64,000 nt of DNA from Pseudothauera nasutitermitis (GCF_004801295.1 NZ_SSOC01000001.1:620001-684000); one strand, 5' to 3'; positions 42,083 through 54,656 are shown, counted from the first letter of the stretch. Notes: a model not told the origin generated them from the sequence alone. Made by a program: numbers and translations.

Positions 42083-42760
42083 TCAGCCGTCCGCGCGCGG
42101 GTAGGTCTTCACCAGATAGAGCAGCGCGTCGCTGTCGGCCAGGTTGCGGAAGGCGTGCGCCTCGTCGGCGATGAACTGGATGGCGTCGCCGGTGGCCAGC
42201 GGGTATTCCTCTTCGCCGACCACCACGGCGACGGAGCCGTGCACCACCACCAGATTGGCGCGCGTGCCCGGCGGGCTGGCCGGCAGGTGCTCTTCGGCCA
42301 GGCGGCTCAGGCGCAGTTCGAAGAATTCGGTGCGCGTGGGCGGATCGGCCGGGAACAGCGCGCGGGTGCTCACCTTGCCGCGCGCGGAGAGCACCACGCG
42401 GGTTTCGGCGGCGCGCAGCACCACGTTGCCCGGCTCGTGGCGGGCGCCGAGGAAGCTGGTCACCGGCACTTCCAGCGCGCGCGCCACCTTGTACAGCACG
42501 GTGATCGACGGCACGCTGCGGCCCAGTTCCACCTGGCCGAGCATGGCGCGGCTGACGCCGGACAAGCGCGCCAGCGCGTCCAGCGAAAGCTGGTGCTGGG
42601 TGCGCAGGCGGCGCAGGTTGATGCCCACCGACTGGGCGATCTGGGCATCCGGGTCGGCGGCCAGGGGGGCGGCCGGGGCGGTGCGGCGGAACACCGGCGT
42701 GGCCGGCGCGGCGGTCTTCAGGGCCGCCGCCGAGAGGATGGGTTCGCCGAGCAGGTTCAT
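42083..42760 (-). CDS. XRE-family regulator with C-terminal cupin
   Basis: The product has 225 residues: an HTH_3 domain at about 45-100 (L-R-R-L-R-T-Q-H-Q-L-S-L-D-A-L-A-R-L-S-G) and a cupin sensor domain to the end (A-T-G-D-A-I-Q-F-I-A-D-E). The ATG overlaps the epsC stop by four bases. MerR/XRE-cupin regulators respond to small ligands. Its tight coupling to the serine acetyltransferase and acireductone dioxygenase-like genes suggests control of sulfur amino acid genes. Confidence 0.87.
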   Translation of the reverse strand: MNLLGEPILSAAALKTAAPATPVFRRTAPAAPLAADPDAQIAQSVGINLRRLRTQHQLSLDALARLSGVSRAMLGQVELGRSVPSITVLYKVARALEVPVTSFLGARHEPGNVVLRAAETRVVLSARGKVSTRALFPADPPTRTEFFELRLSRLAEEHLPASPPGTRANLVVVHGSVAVVVGEEEYPLATGDAIQFIADEAHAFRNLADSDALLYLVKTYPRADG

Positions 42761-43701
42761 GGGTTGGGCACCTCGTGCTGGGAATGCGCTTGGGTCACGT
42801 GGCTGCCGGGCGGTACGCTGCGGGTCAGCCAGACGTTGCCGCCGATGGAGGAACCCCGGCCGATGGTGACGCGGCCCAGGATGGTGGCGCCGGCGTAGAT
42901 CACCACGTCGTCCTCGACGATGGGATGGCGCGGCAGGCCTTTTTCCAGGCCGCCGTCCTCGCCCACCGGGAAGCGCTTGGCGCCCAGCGTGACGGCCTGA
43001 TAGATGCGCACGCGCTCGCCGATCACCGCGGTTTCGCCGATCACCACGCCGGTGCCGTGGTCGATGAAGAAGCTGTTGCCGATGCTCGCGCCGGGATGGA
43101 TGTCGATGCCGGTCTCGGAATGGGCGATCTCGGCGATGATGCGCGCCACCAGCGGGGCGCCCAGGGCGTACAGGGTATGTGCCAGACGGTGGTGGATGAT
43201 GGCCAGCAGGCCCGGGTAGCACAGCACCACCTCATCCACCGTGCGTGCCGCCGGATCGCCGCGGAAGGCGGCCTCCACGTCGGTGTCGAGCTGTTCGCGC
43301 ACGCCGGGCAGGGCGTCGGCGAAGCGCTGCAGGATGTAGGCGGCCTGGCGGTCTGGATCGTTGCCCGCCTCGCCCTCGCGGCGCGCGTGGTTGTGCAGTT
43401 CCAGCTTCACCTCGTTGAGCAGGGCGTAGAGTGCCGCGTCCAGCGTGTGGCCGACGTAGTAGTCCTCGCTCTCCTGGCGCAGGTCGGCCGGCCCCAGGCG
43501 CATCGGGAACAGCGCGCCGCTGAGCTTCAGGGCGACCTCGCGCAGCGCCTCGCGCGAGGGAAACTCCCGCCCGCCCAGATGGCGGTCGCGCTGCTGGCCC
43601 TCGCGCCAGCGTCCGCGGATGGCCCGCAGGCGGGTGACGATGCGGTCCAGGTTCCAATGCACCGGGTCTTCGGCGGCTTCGGGGCGGTAGGGAGCGTTCA
43701 T
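42757..43701 (-). CDS. epsC: EpsC-type serine O-acetyltransferase (CysE family)
   Basis: The 314-residue product (ATG at 43701; an in-frame GTG two codons earlier is less likely) has an N-terminal helical domain. The left-handed beta-helix acetyltransferase core follows: D-I-H-P-G-A-S-I-G-N-S-F-F-I-D-H-G near residue 200, then G-A-T-I-L-G-R-V-T-I-G. The enzyme makes O-acetylserine for CysK. Longer CysE variants of this type also occur next to family 2A encapsulins in other genomes. The stop overlaps the XRE-cupin start. Confidence 0.9.
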   Translation of the reverse strand: MNAPYRPEAAEDPVHWNLDRIVTRLRAIRGRWREGQQRDRHLGGREFPSREALREVALKLSGALFPMRLGPADLRQESEDYYVGHTLDAALYALLNEVKLELHNHARREGEAGNDPDRQAAYILQRFADALPGVREQLDTDVEAAFRGDPAARTVDEVVLCYPGLLAIIHHRLAHTLYALGAPLVARIIAEIAHSETGIDIHPGASIGNSFFIDHGTGVVIGETAVIGERVRIYQAVTLGAKRFPVGEDGGLEKGLPRHPIVEDDVVIYAGATILGRVTIGRGSSIGGNVWLTRSVPPGSHVTQAHSQHEVPNP

Positions 43702-43739
43702 GTTCACCAGGCAGGGGCGGGGCGGTGGTCAGACCGGGG

Positions 43740-44291
43740 TCAGGCCGGGGTCAGGGCCGGATCGATGCGGTGGGCGGAGGGGATGGCCACCCATTCCTGC
43801 TGGGTGGCGAAGTAGCGCACCGCCTTCAGGCGCGGGTCGCTGCCCAGCGTGAACCAGTGTTCCGCGCCGCGCGGCACGTTCAGGTAATCGCCGGATTCCA
43901 CTTCCAGCAGGGTCTGGCTGCCGTCCGCGGTGACGAAGCCGAAGTAGCCGGTGCCGCTGAGGATGTAGCGCACCTCGTCGTCCGGATGGCTGTGGATGGT
44001 GGCGAACTTGCGGCGCAGTTCGTCCAGCCCCGGCAGCGCGGCGTGGAATTCCACCAGATCGCGCGCGGCGTGGCTGCCCGGCGGCAGCCAGTCGGCCACG
44101 TGCGCGTCCACGGCGGCGAGCAGGGCGGCCTGGCCGTCTTCGTCGAGCTGGTCGTGGGCGAGCAGGGCATCGATCTGCGCGCCGCCGGGCGGCGGCAGGT
44201 GGCGCAGCTGCGCGCCCAGCCCGGCCACGGCGGCGGTGATCGCCGCGCGGTCGCGTTCTTCGCTGCCATTGGGGAAAATCAAACGGGCCAT
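43740..44291 (-). CDS. mtnD: Acireductone dioxygenase-like cupin (MtnD/ARD)
   Basis: The product has 183 residues. The metal site H-S-H-P-D-D-E (H-x-H-x4-E) near residue 97 and a later His in R-G-A-E-H-W-F match the ARD family, which oxidises the acireductone of the methionine salvage pathway using Fe or Ni. No other mtn gene is in the window. It lies 38 bases before epsC in the same direction, so recycled sulfur and cysteine synthesis may be co-regulated. Confidence 0.85.
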   Translation of the reverse strand: MARLIFPNGSEERDRAAITAAVAGLGAQLRHLPPPGGAQIDALLAHDQLDEDGQAALLAAVDAHVADWLPPGSHAARDLVEFHAALPGLDELRRKFATIHSHPDDEVRYILSGTGYFGFVTADGSQTLLEVESGDYLNVPRGAEHWFTLGSDPRLKAVRYFATQQEWVAIPSAHRIDPALTPA

Positions 44292-44786
44292 GAGGTTCTC
44301 CTTACCGTGAGGCGTATGGGGCGCCCTGGACGGATGCGTGTTCGGTGGCTGCCGTGCCGGGCGCTGGATGCGGGACGCCGGTGGAGTTTGCCATTCGCTG
44401 CGGGATTGCGTGCGCGCTCATCGGATCGCGGCCGGAATCGGACCGGCGGCGTGCGGGCGCGGTGGAGCGGCGGATTCGCCGGAACGCTCGCGCAGCACGG
44501 CCTCCCCGCGTACCAGTGCGCCGCCGCGGCTCAGCACATCGTCGCGGAAGCGCAGGAAACCGCCCGCGGGGCGGGCGTCCGCGTGGAGGCGTTCGGTGGC
44601 GGTGAGCAGGTCGGGGAGCAAGGGAGCGGATTGCCGGAAAACGTGGATGGGCGTACGTCGCACACGATAGACCCTGCTCGCCTCGTGGCGAACCAACAAA
44701 AATTCACAAGGAATTCTGATGGCGCGCATTGGCCCGGGTGCCGACGCATCCAGGCGTGTCGGCGCGTGCCGCCCGGTCGACGCAAA
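44292..44786. other. About 500-bp region without a convincing gene
   Basis: Open frames exist on both strands here; the best is minus 44418-44729, about 103 codons, Arg/Pro-rich. None has a recognisable family, a good Shine-Dalgarno or the codon pattern of the neighbours. The part nearest 44292 should hold the promoter of the mtnD-epsC operon. A small AT-richer stretch lies at 44660-44720. Confidence 0.4.
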
Positions 44787-44813
44787 CCGGGAACGCCAAA
44801 GAGGCGTTCCCGG
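44787..44813 (-). terminator. Terminator downstream of the phasin gene
   Basis: A perfect 11-bp stem (CCGGGAACGCC with GGCGTTCCCGG) has a 5-base loop and a short TTT on the minus-strand side. It is 24 bases after the phasin stop. Confidence 0.7.
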
Positions 44814-44837
44814 CCGCGATGGAATGTCGTGCGAGGC

Positions 44838-45398
44838 TTAGGCCGCCTTGCGGGCAGCGCTGCGCGAGGCGCCGGATGCGCTCTTCACCGCCGCGCTGGC
44901 GGCTGCGGCAACGTTGGCATCGGTGATTTCGGCGACCTTGCGGCTGGCCTGGCTGATGTTCTCCAGCGTGTTGCGCGTGGCCGAGAGCGCGGTGCGCACC
45001 GCGGCGATGCCGTGCTCGGAGCCGGAGGGGGCGTTGCGCTCGGCCTGATCGAGCAGGCTGGCGAGCGACTTGTTCACTTCGGAGAGCAGGGCCTCGCCCT
45101 CGCGGGACAGGCTCTGCTGGCTGTTCGAGGAGATCTCGTACAGGCCGCGCGACCAGCCTACCAGTTCCTCGATGCCAGGCTGGGCGAGCTTGGGCGCCTG
45201 TGCCCAGAAGGTCTGCGGGGTGTCCGCCTCGGCGAGCGTGCGCAGGGTGGCCAGGTTGTGTTCGAACAGGCTGCGCGTGGTGCGCAGATTGAGGGCGAGC
45301 GTTTGTTCGGTGGCGTTGAGCAGGGTGCCGCCGATGGTCTGGATGCTGTCGATCGATTGGCGGCTGAGTACGCCGATGGGAGGATTGCCGGATGCCAT
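44838..45398 (-). CDS. Phasin family protein (PHA granule-associated)
   Basis: The 186-residue, almost wholly helical and Ala-rich protein belongs to the phasin_2 type (repeated L-x-x-N-L-x-T-T/L-R motifs; F-W-A-Q-A-P-K). It ends in an Ala/Ser/Lys tail. Phasins coat polyhydroxyalkanoate granules, implying that the organism stores PHA. It stands alone with its own terminator; the ATG at 45398 follows a GGAG-type Shine-Dalgarno. Confidence 0.85.
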   Translation of the reverse strand: MASGNPPIGVLSRQSIDSIQTIGGTLLNATEQTLALNLRTTRSLFEHNLATLRTLAEADTPQTFWAQAPKLAQPGIEELVGWSRGLYEISSNSQQSLSREGEALLSEVNKSLASLLDQAERNAPSGSEHGIAAVRTALSATRNTLENISQASRKVAEITDANVAAAASAAVKSASGASRSAARKAA

Positions 45399-45535
45399 GG
45401 TGGGAGTCTCCGTGGGGGAAGGGTGGGCGGGCATGGGCCGCGCGGCAAGCGGAACGTCCGCCTGTCGATCGCGGCCCATTGTTCCAGTATGGATGCTGAT
45501 CCGGCGTCTGGAAATATGAATTTCTTCGATCGATT

Positions 45536-48120
<2,585 letters not shown>

Positions 48121-48161
48121 TCAGCCCCGGCGCGCAGCGCAACGCGTCGGCGGCGGACAAG

Positions 48162-48187
48162 AAAAAACCGGCCAGCGGCCGGTTTTT
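48162..48187 (-). terminator. Terminator of the rhodanese-cysK operon
   Basis: An 11-bp stem (AAAAACCGGCC with GGCCGGTTTTT) with a 3-base loop is followed on the minus strand by T-rich sequence. It is 22 bases after the cysK stop and insulates the metY promoter. Confidence 0.85.
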
Positions 48188-48209
48188 CCGTGAGCAGCAG
48201 GGCTGTCGT

Positions 48210-49196
<987 letters not shown>

Positions 49197-49239
49197 GTGC
49201 GTTCCTTCCTGAGCGGTGTGCGTGGCGGCGGCGGACGGA

Positions 49240-49737
49240 TCAGTCCCGCGTCCACGGCAGGCCGCGCTGCTGCCAGCCGTTGCCGTGCCCGAGTGTGCGG
49301 TCGCCCTCGAAACCTTCCAGCACGTTGAAAACCAGACTGTACCCCGCTTCGGTGGCCGTGCGTGCGGCGGCCACCGAACGCTTGCCGCTGCGGCACAACA
49401 GCAGCACCGGTTCGTCGCGCGCGATCAGGTCGGCCAGGCGGTCGAGGAAATAGGGGTTGCGCTCCATGCGCACGCCGATCGCCCAGGGCAGGTGCTGCGC
49501 ACCTTCCACGCGGCCGATGTCGCGCAGCTCTTCCGCGGTGCGCACGTCGATCAGCAGCACGCCGCCCTGCTGGTGCAGCGCCCAGGCTTCTGCCGGGGTG
49601 ACGTTGCCGGCGTAGCCCAGGCCGGAAACGATGGCCGCCTGGCGCGCACCTTCCAGGGTGGGGTGGAGTCTGGTGCCGGCGCTCTGCGAGGCGGGGCGGA
49701 ACGCGGTGGTGGCGTGCGTGGTGGCGGCGAGCGACAT
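49240..49737 (-). CDS. Rhodanese-like sulfurtransferase
   Basis: The product has 165 residues, a single rhodanese domain with active-site loop C-R-S-G-K-R-S near residue 115 and L-L-I-D-V-R-T near residue 60. The N-terminal 40 residues are Ala/Thr-rich and lack a clear export signal. It would transfer sulfane sulfur. Transcribed ahead of cysK, it may feed sulfur from thiosulfate or persulfide into cysteine synthesis. Rhodanese genes also accompany family 2A encapsulins elsewhere. Confidence 0.88.
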   Translation of the reverse strand: MSLAATTHATTAFRPASQSAGTRLHPTLEGARQAAIVSGLGYAGNVTPAEAWALHQQGGVLLIDVRTAEELRDIGRVEGAQHLPWAIGVRMERNPYFLDRLADLIARDEPVLLLCRSGKRSVAAARTATEAGYSLVFNVLEGFEGDRTLGHGNGWQQRGLPWTRD

Positions 49738-49892
49738 GGTGTTCTCCTGTTCGGGGGGCGGCCGCCGCTTGGCGGGCGGCCCGCGAGATCAACCTTAGCG
49801 ATGCGCCGGATGCGGGAGAACCAATTATTGACGCGAAGTTTCGCAGGAAAACTGCGATGCGTGCCGCGTCTCTTCGCGTGCGGTGCCGGGGC

Positions 49893-50687
49893 TCAGCCCT
49901 TGCGGCGCAGCATGCCGGTTTCGTCCACCTGGCGCAGCGCGGCCAGTTCTTCCCCGTCCGGCGGCGGAATCCGCCCGGCGTGCGGGAATACCTTCAGCGC
50001 CCAGCCGGTGGCCGTGCGGATCTCCTCGGCGCTGGAGAACTCGAACCAGCCGTCCAGCCAGAATTCGCGCGTTTCCGGATGCGGGCGCAGGATGCCCAGG
50101 GTGGTGACGATGGCGCTCGGCCCGCCGCCGGCGAAGCCGTAGCGCTCGCGCGCGTCGCCGCCTTCCAGATAGCCGGGCGAGGAGATGTAATCCACCTGCT
50201 CGACGAAGCGTTTTTTCTCGTGGCTCACCATGATCACCGTGCGCTTGGCGCCGCAGGCGATCTCGTTGGCGCCGCCGCTGCCGGTCAGCCGCGTGCGCGG
50301 CGGGCCGAAGCGTTGCGGGCGTTCGCCCCAGATGCCGGTGGTGTTCACGTTGCCGTGGCGGTCCACCTGGGCGGCGCCGATCAGGCCGAAATCGCAGCGC
50401 CCGGAAGCCACCAGGAAGCCGAGCGCGTCCAGCCCGCTGGTGAAGCTGGTGGCGTTGACCGCCAGGCGGTTGCATTCGATGCCCCAGGGCATGCCGCCCA
50501 TCGGCGTGGCGCCGTACACGCCGCCCTCGGTGATGGCGCGCACGTTGGGGGCGTGGTGGGCCTTGGCGAAGTAGCCGGCGAGCAGCGACAGGCCGACGCC
50601 GAAGATGGCCAGTTCGCCGTCGCGGATCTCGCGCCCGGCGGCGATCGCCATCATTTCCTGGCGGGTGTAGTCGGGTGTGGCGCTCAC
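49893..50687 (-). CDS. CoA-transferase subunit B (glutaconate CoA-transferase-like)
   Basis: The 264-residue type I CoA-transferase beta-like subunit has A-I-T-E-G-G-V-Y-G-A-T-P near residue 55, G-A-A-Q-V-D-R-H-G-N-V-N-T-T near 105 and G-S-G-G-A-N-E-I-A near 135. It pairs with the A subunit 79 bases upstream. The substrate is not deducible; members act on glutaconate or on hydrolytic ring opening in steroid degradation (IpdAB). Confidence 0.82.
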   Translation of the reverse strand: MSATPDYTRQEMMAIAAGREIRDGELAIFGVGLSLLAGYFAKAHHAPNVRAITEGGVYGATPMGGMPWGIECNRLAVNATSFTSGLDALGFLVASGRCDFGLIGAAQVDRHGNVNTTGIWGERPQRFGPPRTRLTGSGGANEIACGAKRTVIMVSHEKKRFVEQVDYISSPGYLEGGDARERYGFAGGGPSAIVTTLGILRPHPETREFWLDGWFEFSSAEEIRTATGWALKVFPHAGRIPPPDGEELAALRQVDETGMLRRKG

Positions 50688-50734
50688 TGGACGACCCTCC
50701 TGTCGCTGCGCGACCTCCTCCCCAAGGGAGGGCG

Positions 50735-50767
50735 AGCGCCCCCTTCGGGTGGCCGGGCGGGGGCGCT
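50735..50767. repeat. Intergenic inverted repeat between CoA-transferase genes
   Basis: AGCGCCCCC and GGGGGCGCT flank a 15-base loop, next to a second small dyad (CCTCC-CCAA-GGGAGG at 50716-50730). The right arm reaches the stop codon of the A-subunit gene. The composition looks like a dispersed short intergenic palindrome, but only one copy is in the window. Confidence 0.35.
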
Positions 50768-51822
50768 CATGCCGGCACCTCCGTGGCGGCGTTCCGTGCG
50801 CTCGTGCCGGCGAGGTTGGCGGCGGCGAGCGCCTCGATGCGCTCGCGCGGCAGGAACCAGCGGCGGTAAGGGTCGAGCAGGAAGGCGGTGGCGGTGTCGG
50901 CCAGCGCGCGCCGGTTGTCCTCGCCGATCAGCGCCAGATAGGCGTCCAGATCCGCGTAGCCGTGCACGTATTCGGCCAGGTAGGCCGCGGTGCCCTCGGC
51001 GCTGCCCAGCGCCTCGTTCATCCTCTTCATGTGTGTCTCGTCGGCGTCATGCACGCCGGGCGAGGCCGCCGGCCAGGCGGAGAACGGCCACCACACCACG
51101 GCCTCGACGATCACGTCGGGAATGCGCACCAGGTTGGGATATTGGCGCATGCAGTCGGTGTCGACGATGTGGTCGGCGATCAGCACCACGCGCCTGGCGG
51201 CGCGCGACAGCTCGAAGCGGCTCCATTCGCTGCCGATCAGGATGCCGTTGCCGCGCGGGTCGGCCAGGGTGACGTGGATGGCCGCTAGGTCCGGGCGCAG
51301 TGGCGACAGCGCGCCGATCTCGCGGCCGCTGAAGGGGTCGCGCACCGGCGGGATCTTGCCGCGCGCGGGCACCTCGTCCGGCGCGTAGGCGCTGAAATGC
51401 TGGATGTCCGAGCCGATGCAGGTGGTGGTCGGCACGAACGGCCAGTTCAGCGCGCCGCCGAGGAAGCGCAGCGGCATGGCGAGGTTGGAATAGTCTTCCA
51501 GCAGCAGCTGGCCGCTTTCCACGGCGCGCCGCAGGCCGTTGGCGAAGCCGAAGCCTTCCAGCCCGGAAAAGCCGCATTCCAGCTTGTCCAGCGCGCCCGC
51601 GCCGGCCAGCAGGTTGCTCTGCTGGGAGTTGCAGTGGAACAGCGCGTGCAGGTTGCGGCGACCCTGGCGCAGCAGTTCGCGGCCGAAGGCGATGGCGTCG
51701 GCGCCCACCGGCAGGGCGGCGCCGGCGGCGTACTGCATGCCGTCGAAGGTGTAGCGCTGGACGGCGCTGGCGAGATCGATCAGGCGGTTGTCCGCCGGCA
51801 GGGCTGGGGGCGTGGTGCTCAA
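50767..51822 (-). CDS. CoA-transferase subunit A
   Basis: The 351-residue product has a type I CoA-transferase alpha-like domain in the middle (G-L-E-G-F-G-F-A-N-G-L-R-R; A-A-I-H-V-T-L-A-D-P-R-G-N-G). The C-terminal ~90 residues are an extra helical part beyond the usual ~300-residue subunit. It is transcribed with the acyl-CoA dehydrogenase-like gene 22 bases upstream. Confidence 0.82.
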   Translation of the reverse strand: MSTTPPALPADNRLIDLASAVQRYTFDGMQYAAGAALPVGADAIAFGRELLRQGRRNLHALFHCNSQQSNLLAGAGALDKLECGFSGLEGFGFANGLRRAVESGQLLLEDYSNLAMPLRFLGGALNWPFVPTTTCIGSDIQHFSAYAPDEVPARGKIPPVRDPFSGREIGALSPLRPDLAAIHVTLADPRGNGILIGSEWSRFELSRAARRVVLIADHIVDTDCMRQYPNLVRIPDVIVEAVVWWPFSAWPAASPGVHDADETHMKRMNEALGSAEGTAAYLAEYVHGYADLDAYLALIGEDNRRALADTATAFLLDPYRRWFLPRERIEALAAANLAGTSARNAATEVPA

Positions 51823-51844
51823 GGGGAAGCTCGTCTTGCAGTGA

Positions 51845-52972
51845 TTAGGTGCCGACCTGCTTCATGCGCCGGTCGAAGCCGGAAAGCTCGCGGCGCAGCT
51901 GGGCGATGGAGGGAGCGGCGGTGCCGATGTAGGCGGCCTCGCGCAGGCGCAGCCAGGCCCCATGCCCGGCGGTCAGGCCGGCGGGGCCGGCGTGCAGCAC
52001 GGCGGCGTTGGCGGCGCGCAGGACCAGTTGCGCGGCGTGCGCGCGCAGGCGCAGCACGTCGCTGAACGCCGCCCGCCCGTTGTCGGCCTGCGCGGCCAGC
52101 CGGCGGGCCTTGGCGCGCGAGGAGGACAGCGCGACGGCGAGGATTTCCTCGTGGTCGAGCTGGTAGGACCCCAGTTCGTCGGTGTCCGGCGATGCGCGCA
52201 TCAGACGCAGGCAGCCCTCGGTGACGCCGAAGATGAAACCGAGCTGGGCGAGCAGCAGGGGCACGCGCAGGCGTCCGGCCAGATCGTCCCCGTCTTCCGG
52301 CGCGGCCAGCACGCCTGCCGGGCCGATCCGCACGTCCTTGAACACGACCTCCGCGGGCAGGGCGCCGGCCAGCACCGTGGGGGATTCGGCCGGATGGATT
52401 TCCAGGCCCGCGGCATCGCCGCGCACGGCGAAGCACAGCGGGGCGCCGTCGTTGCCGGCCATGCCGGCGGTGGCGATCAGCAGATGACCGGGCGCGGCCT
52501 GCAGCACGCCGCGCAGCCGGCCGTCGATGCGGTAGGCCTCCTGCACGGGGCGGGCCCGCAGGCCGGATTCCGCTTCGTCGCCCGGCAGGCGCAGCAGATC
52601 GGCGGGGGCGCAGCCGGCGGCCAGGGTGCCGTCGAGCACGCTGGCCAGCCAGGCCTCGCGCGGCGTGGCACGCGGCGCTTCGGCGAGCAGCGCGATGCAG
52701 GCGTGGCGCAGCCAGTAGAGCAGGGCGGTGGTACCGCAGGCCGCACCGAGCGCGTCGCCGACGGCGATGGGAATGGTATGCCCCAGCCCGGCGCCGCCCA
52801 GCGCGCGTGCCAGCGGCGTGCGCCAGGCGCCCACGCTGGCCAGGGTGCGCAGCACCTCGGCCGGGTAGCGCGCGTGCCGGTCGATGTCGGCGGCGTGGGG
52901 AACGAGTTCCTGCGTGGCGAGATGGCGGACCTGGGTGAGCAGGGTATCGGCGGACAGCAGCGGACTGCGCAT
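51845..52972 (-). CDS. Acyl-CoA dehydrogenase-family protein
   Basis: The product has 375 residues with the three-part ACAD layout: helical N-terminal domain (L-A-R-A-L-G-G-A-G-L-G-H-T), beta middle domain (P-A-E-V-V-F-K-D-V-R-I-G) and helical C-terminal domain. The catalytic Glu position near the C-terminus is not obvious. The family also holds flavin monooxygenase-like desulfurization enzymes (DszC/SfnB type), so a role in organosulfur metabolism is possible but unproven. ATG at 52972, 5 bases after the preceding hydrolase gene. Confidence 0.75.
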   Translation of the reverse strand: MRSPLLSADTLLTQVRHLATQELVPHAADIDRHARYPAEVLRTLASVGAWRTPLARALGGAGLGHTIPIAVGDALGAACGTTALLYWLRHACIALLAEAPRATPREAWLASVLDGTLAAGCAPADLLRLPGDEAESGLRARPVQEAYRIDGRLRGVLQAAPGHLLIATAGMAGNDGAPLCFAVRGDAAGLEIHPAESPTVLAGALPAEVVFKDVRIGPAGVLAAPEDGDDLAGRLRVPLLLAQLGFIFGVTEGCLRLMRASPDTDELGSYQLDHEEILAVALSSSRAKARRLAAQADNGRAAFSDVLRLRAHAAQLVLRAANAAVLHAGPAGLTAGHGAWLRLREAAYIGTAAPSIAQLRRELSGFDRRMKQVGT

Positions 52973-52977
52973 GAAAC

Positions 52978-53604
52978 TCAGTACAGCGGTGCGAAGCCGT
53001 TCAGGCTGGCCGCCACGGCGCTGTCTGTCTGCGTGCCGATGCCGTTGCGTGGCGCGCGGCGGGCGCGGGGCGGCAGCGCGGTCGGGCGCAGTACCGAGGC
53101 GACCAGCGATTCGTACAGTTCGAAGCCTTCCGGCCACGGGCCGAAACCGGCGTCCACGTTGATGTGGCCCTGGTCGCCGACGTTGATGAAGCGGCTGGCC
53201 CAGCGTCCCGCCCAATGGCGGGCGGTGGCCAGCGATACCCAGGGGTCGTTGGCGCTGGCCACGACGATGCTGGGAAAGCCCAGATGGCCGGCCGGCAGCA
53301 ACTGGCTGACGCCGAACTTGCGCGGATCGGCGGGCGCCACCAGCAGCGCGGCGGCGATGCGGTCGGGCTGGCGGGCGGCGGCGGCCACGCTGGCCAGACA
53401 GCCGAAGCTGTGCGCCACCAGCACCACGCGGCCGACGGAGGCGTCGATGCTCGCCTGCACGCGCTCGCGCCAGCGCGGCAGATCGGCGGTGCTCCAGTCG
53501 TCCTGGACCACACGGCGCGCCTCGGGCAGCAGCTGTTCGAACCAGCTTTGCCAGTGCGTGGGGCCGCTGCCGTTGAGCCCCGGCACGATCAGGGTGCTCA
53601 GCAT
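52978..53604 (-). CDS. RBBP9/YdeN-type alpha/beta hydrolase
   Basis: The product has 208 residues. N-terminal strand I-V-P-G-L-N-G-S-G-P-T-H-W, nucleophile A-H-S-F-G near residue 66, Asp in A-S-A-N-D-P-W and catalytic His in G-D-Q-G-H-I-N match the serine-hydrolase RBBP9/YdeN family. Many bacterial members are found beside sulfonate-use genes. It is the first gene of the minus-strand operon with the acyl-CoA dehydrogenase and CoA-transferase genes. Confidence 0.85.
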   Translation of the reverse strand: MLSTLIVPGLNGSGPTHWQSWFEQLLPEARRVVQDDWSTADLPRWRERVQASIDASVGRVVLVAHSFGCLASVAAAARQPDRIAAALLVAPADPRKFGVSQLLPAGHLGFPSIVVASANDPWVSLATARHWAGRWASRFINVGDQGHINVDAGFGPWPEGFELYESLVASVLRPTALPPRARRAPRNGIGTQTDSAVAASLNGFAPLY

Positions 53605-53822
53605 CTCTAGCTCCTTGGGTGTCCGTTGCGGCAGAGTATCGTCAGCCCGTGCGTCGCCGCGAACGAAGATTTTCTGCTTTGCTTATCCGGGTCCGGCTGT
53701 GCGCAGCGCGTCCGGGTGGAGCGCGTTCGCAGGGCGCCGATATGCTTCGCAGTTCTTCTTGGTTGGGTGCCCGGCGCGTGCTGGCTAGACTGCCGCTTCG
53801 ATCAAGCAGCGAAGCATCCGGC

Positions 53823-54644
53823 ATGAGGTGGGCGATGGAGACGAACAAGGACAAGAGAGGCGAACGCTTCGACTGGTTGCCGCTGGACTGGCAGCCGGGG
53901 CAATCCCTGCGCCGTCTGGATTCGGGCGTGGTGGTCGGGCGCTTCCTGGGCGCCGAGCTGTCCAGCGTCTATCAGCCCATCATCGAAGTCGGCAGCGGCC
54001 GGCAGGTGGGCCGCGAGGCCTTCGTGCGCTGCCATGCCGGCGGCGAGGCGGCGCTGTCGCCGTGGAATCTGTTCTCGCTGGTGGCCGACGACGTTACCCT
54101 GGTGGGCCTGGACCGTCTGTGCCGCACCCTGCACGCGCTCAACGATCCGCGCACCGACGAGGACGAACTGCTGTTCCTCAACGTGCATGGCCGCCTGCTC
54201 GCGGCGGTCAGCGAGGACCACGGCGCGGCGTTCCGCCGCGTGCTCGACGTGCTGCGCCTGAAGGCCGCCAACGTGGTCATCGAGACGCCCGAGGTGACCT
54301 GCCGCGATCCGCGCCTGCTGTCCTTCGTGCACGCCAATTACCGCATCAACGGCTTCCGCGTGGCGGCCAACCTCGGTTCATTGGCCGATGCGCGCACGGT
54401 GTTCGCGCAACTGCGGCCGAACTTCGTCAAGATCGACCCCCGCAACCTGCGCAGTGCCGAGGAACGCGCCGAACTGCTGGCGCTGGCCGCCGCGCACGGC
54501 ACCGCCGTGGTGTTCACCCGGGTCGGCGAATATCGCCAGCTCGACGAGTTGGGTACCGACGCCGGGGTGTATGCGCAGGGTTATGCGATCGCCGACGTCT
54601 CGCCGCCGGGGCGCCGCGCGCCGGCGGCTTCGCTGGCGGCCTGA
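53823..54644 (+). CDS. Degenerate EAL-domain protein
   Basis: The product is about 273 residues (ATG at 53823, or 53835). The EAL fold is recognisable: G-R-E-A-F-V-R in place of E-A-L-x-R, L-F-L-N-V-H-G for the metal-binding Asn, V-V-I-E-T-P-E, F-V-K-I-D-P and Y-A-Q-G-Y-A. The D-D-F-G motif is replaced by A-A-N-L-G, so catalytic Asp residues are lost and c-di-GMP hydrolysis is unlikely. It may bind c-di-GMP or a protein partner. No GGDEF or sensor domain is present. Confidence 0.82.
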   Translation: MRWAMETNKDKRGERFDWLPLDWQPGQSLRRLDSGVVVGRFLGAELSSVYQPIIEVGSGRQVGREAFVRCHAGGEAALSPWNLFSLVADDVTLVGLDRLCRTLHALNDPRTDEDELLFLNVHGRLLAAVSEDHGAAFRRVLDVLRLKAANVVIETPEVTCRDPRLLSFVHANYRINGFRVAANLGSLADARTVFAQLRPNFVKIDPRNLRSAEERAELLALAAAHGTAVVFTRVGEYRQLDELGTDAGVYAQGYAIADVSPPGRRAPAASLAA

Positions 54645-54656
54645 GCCCGCCGCGCT

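Noticed and set aside
44418-44729. Minus-strand frame of about 103 codons between mtnD and the phasin
   Set aside because: There is no recognisable domain or Shine-Dalgarno and the composition resembles shadow frames; described only as a gene-poor region.
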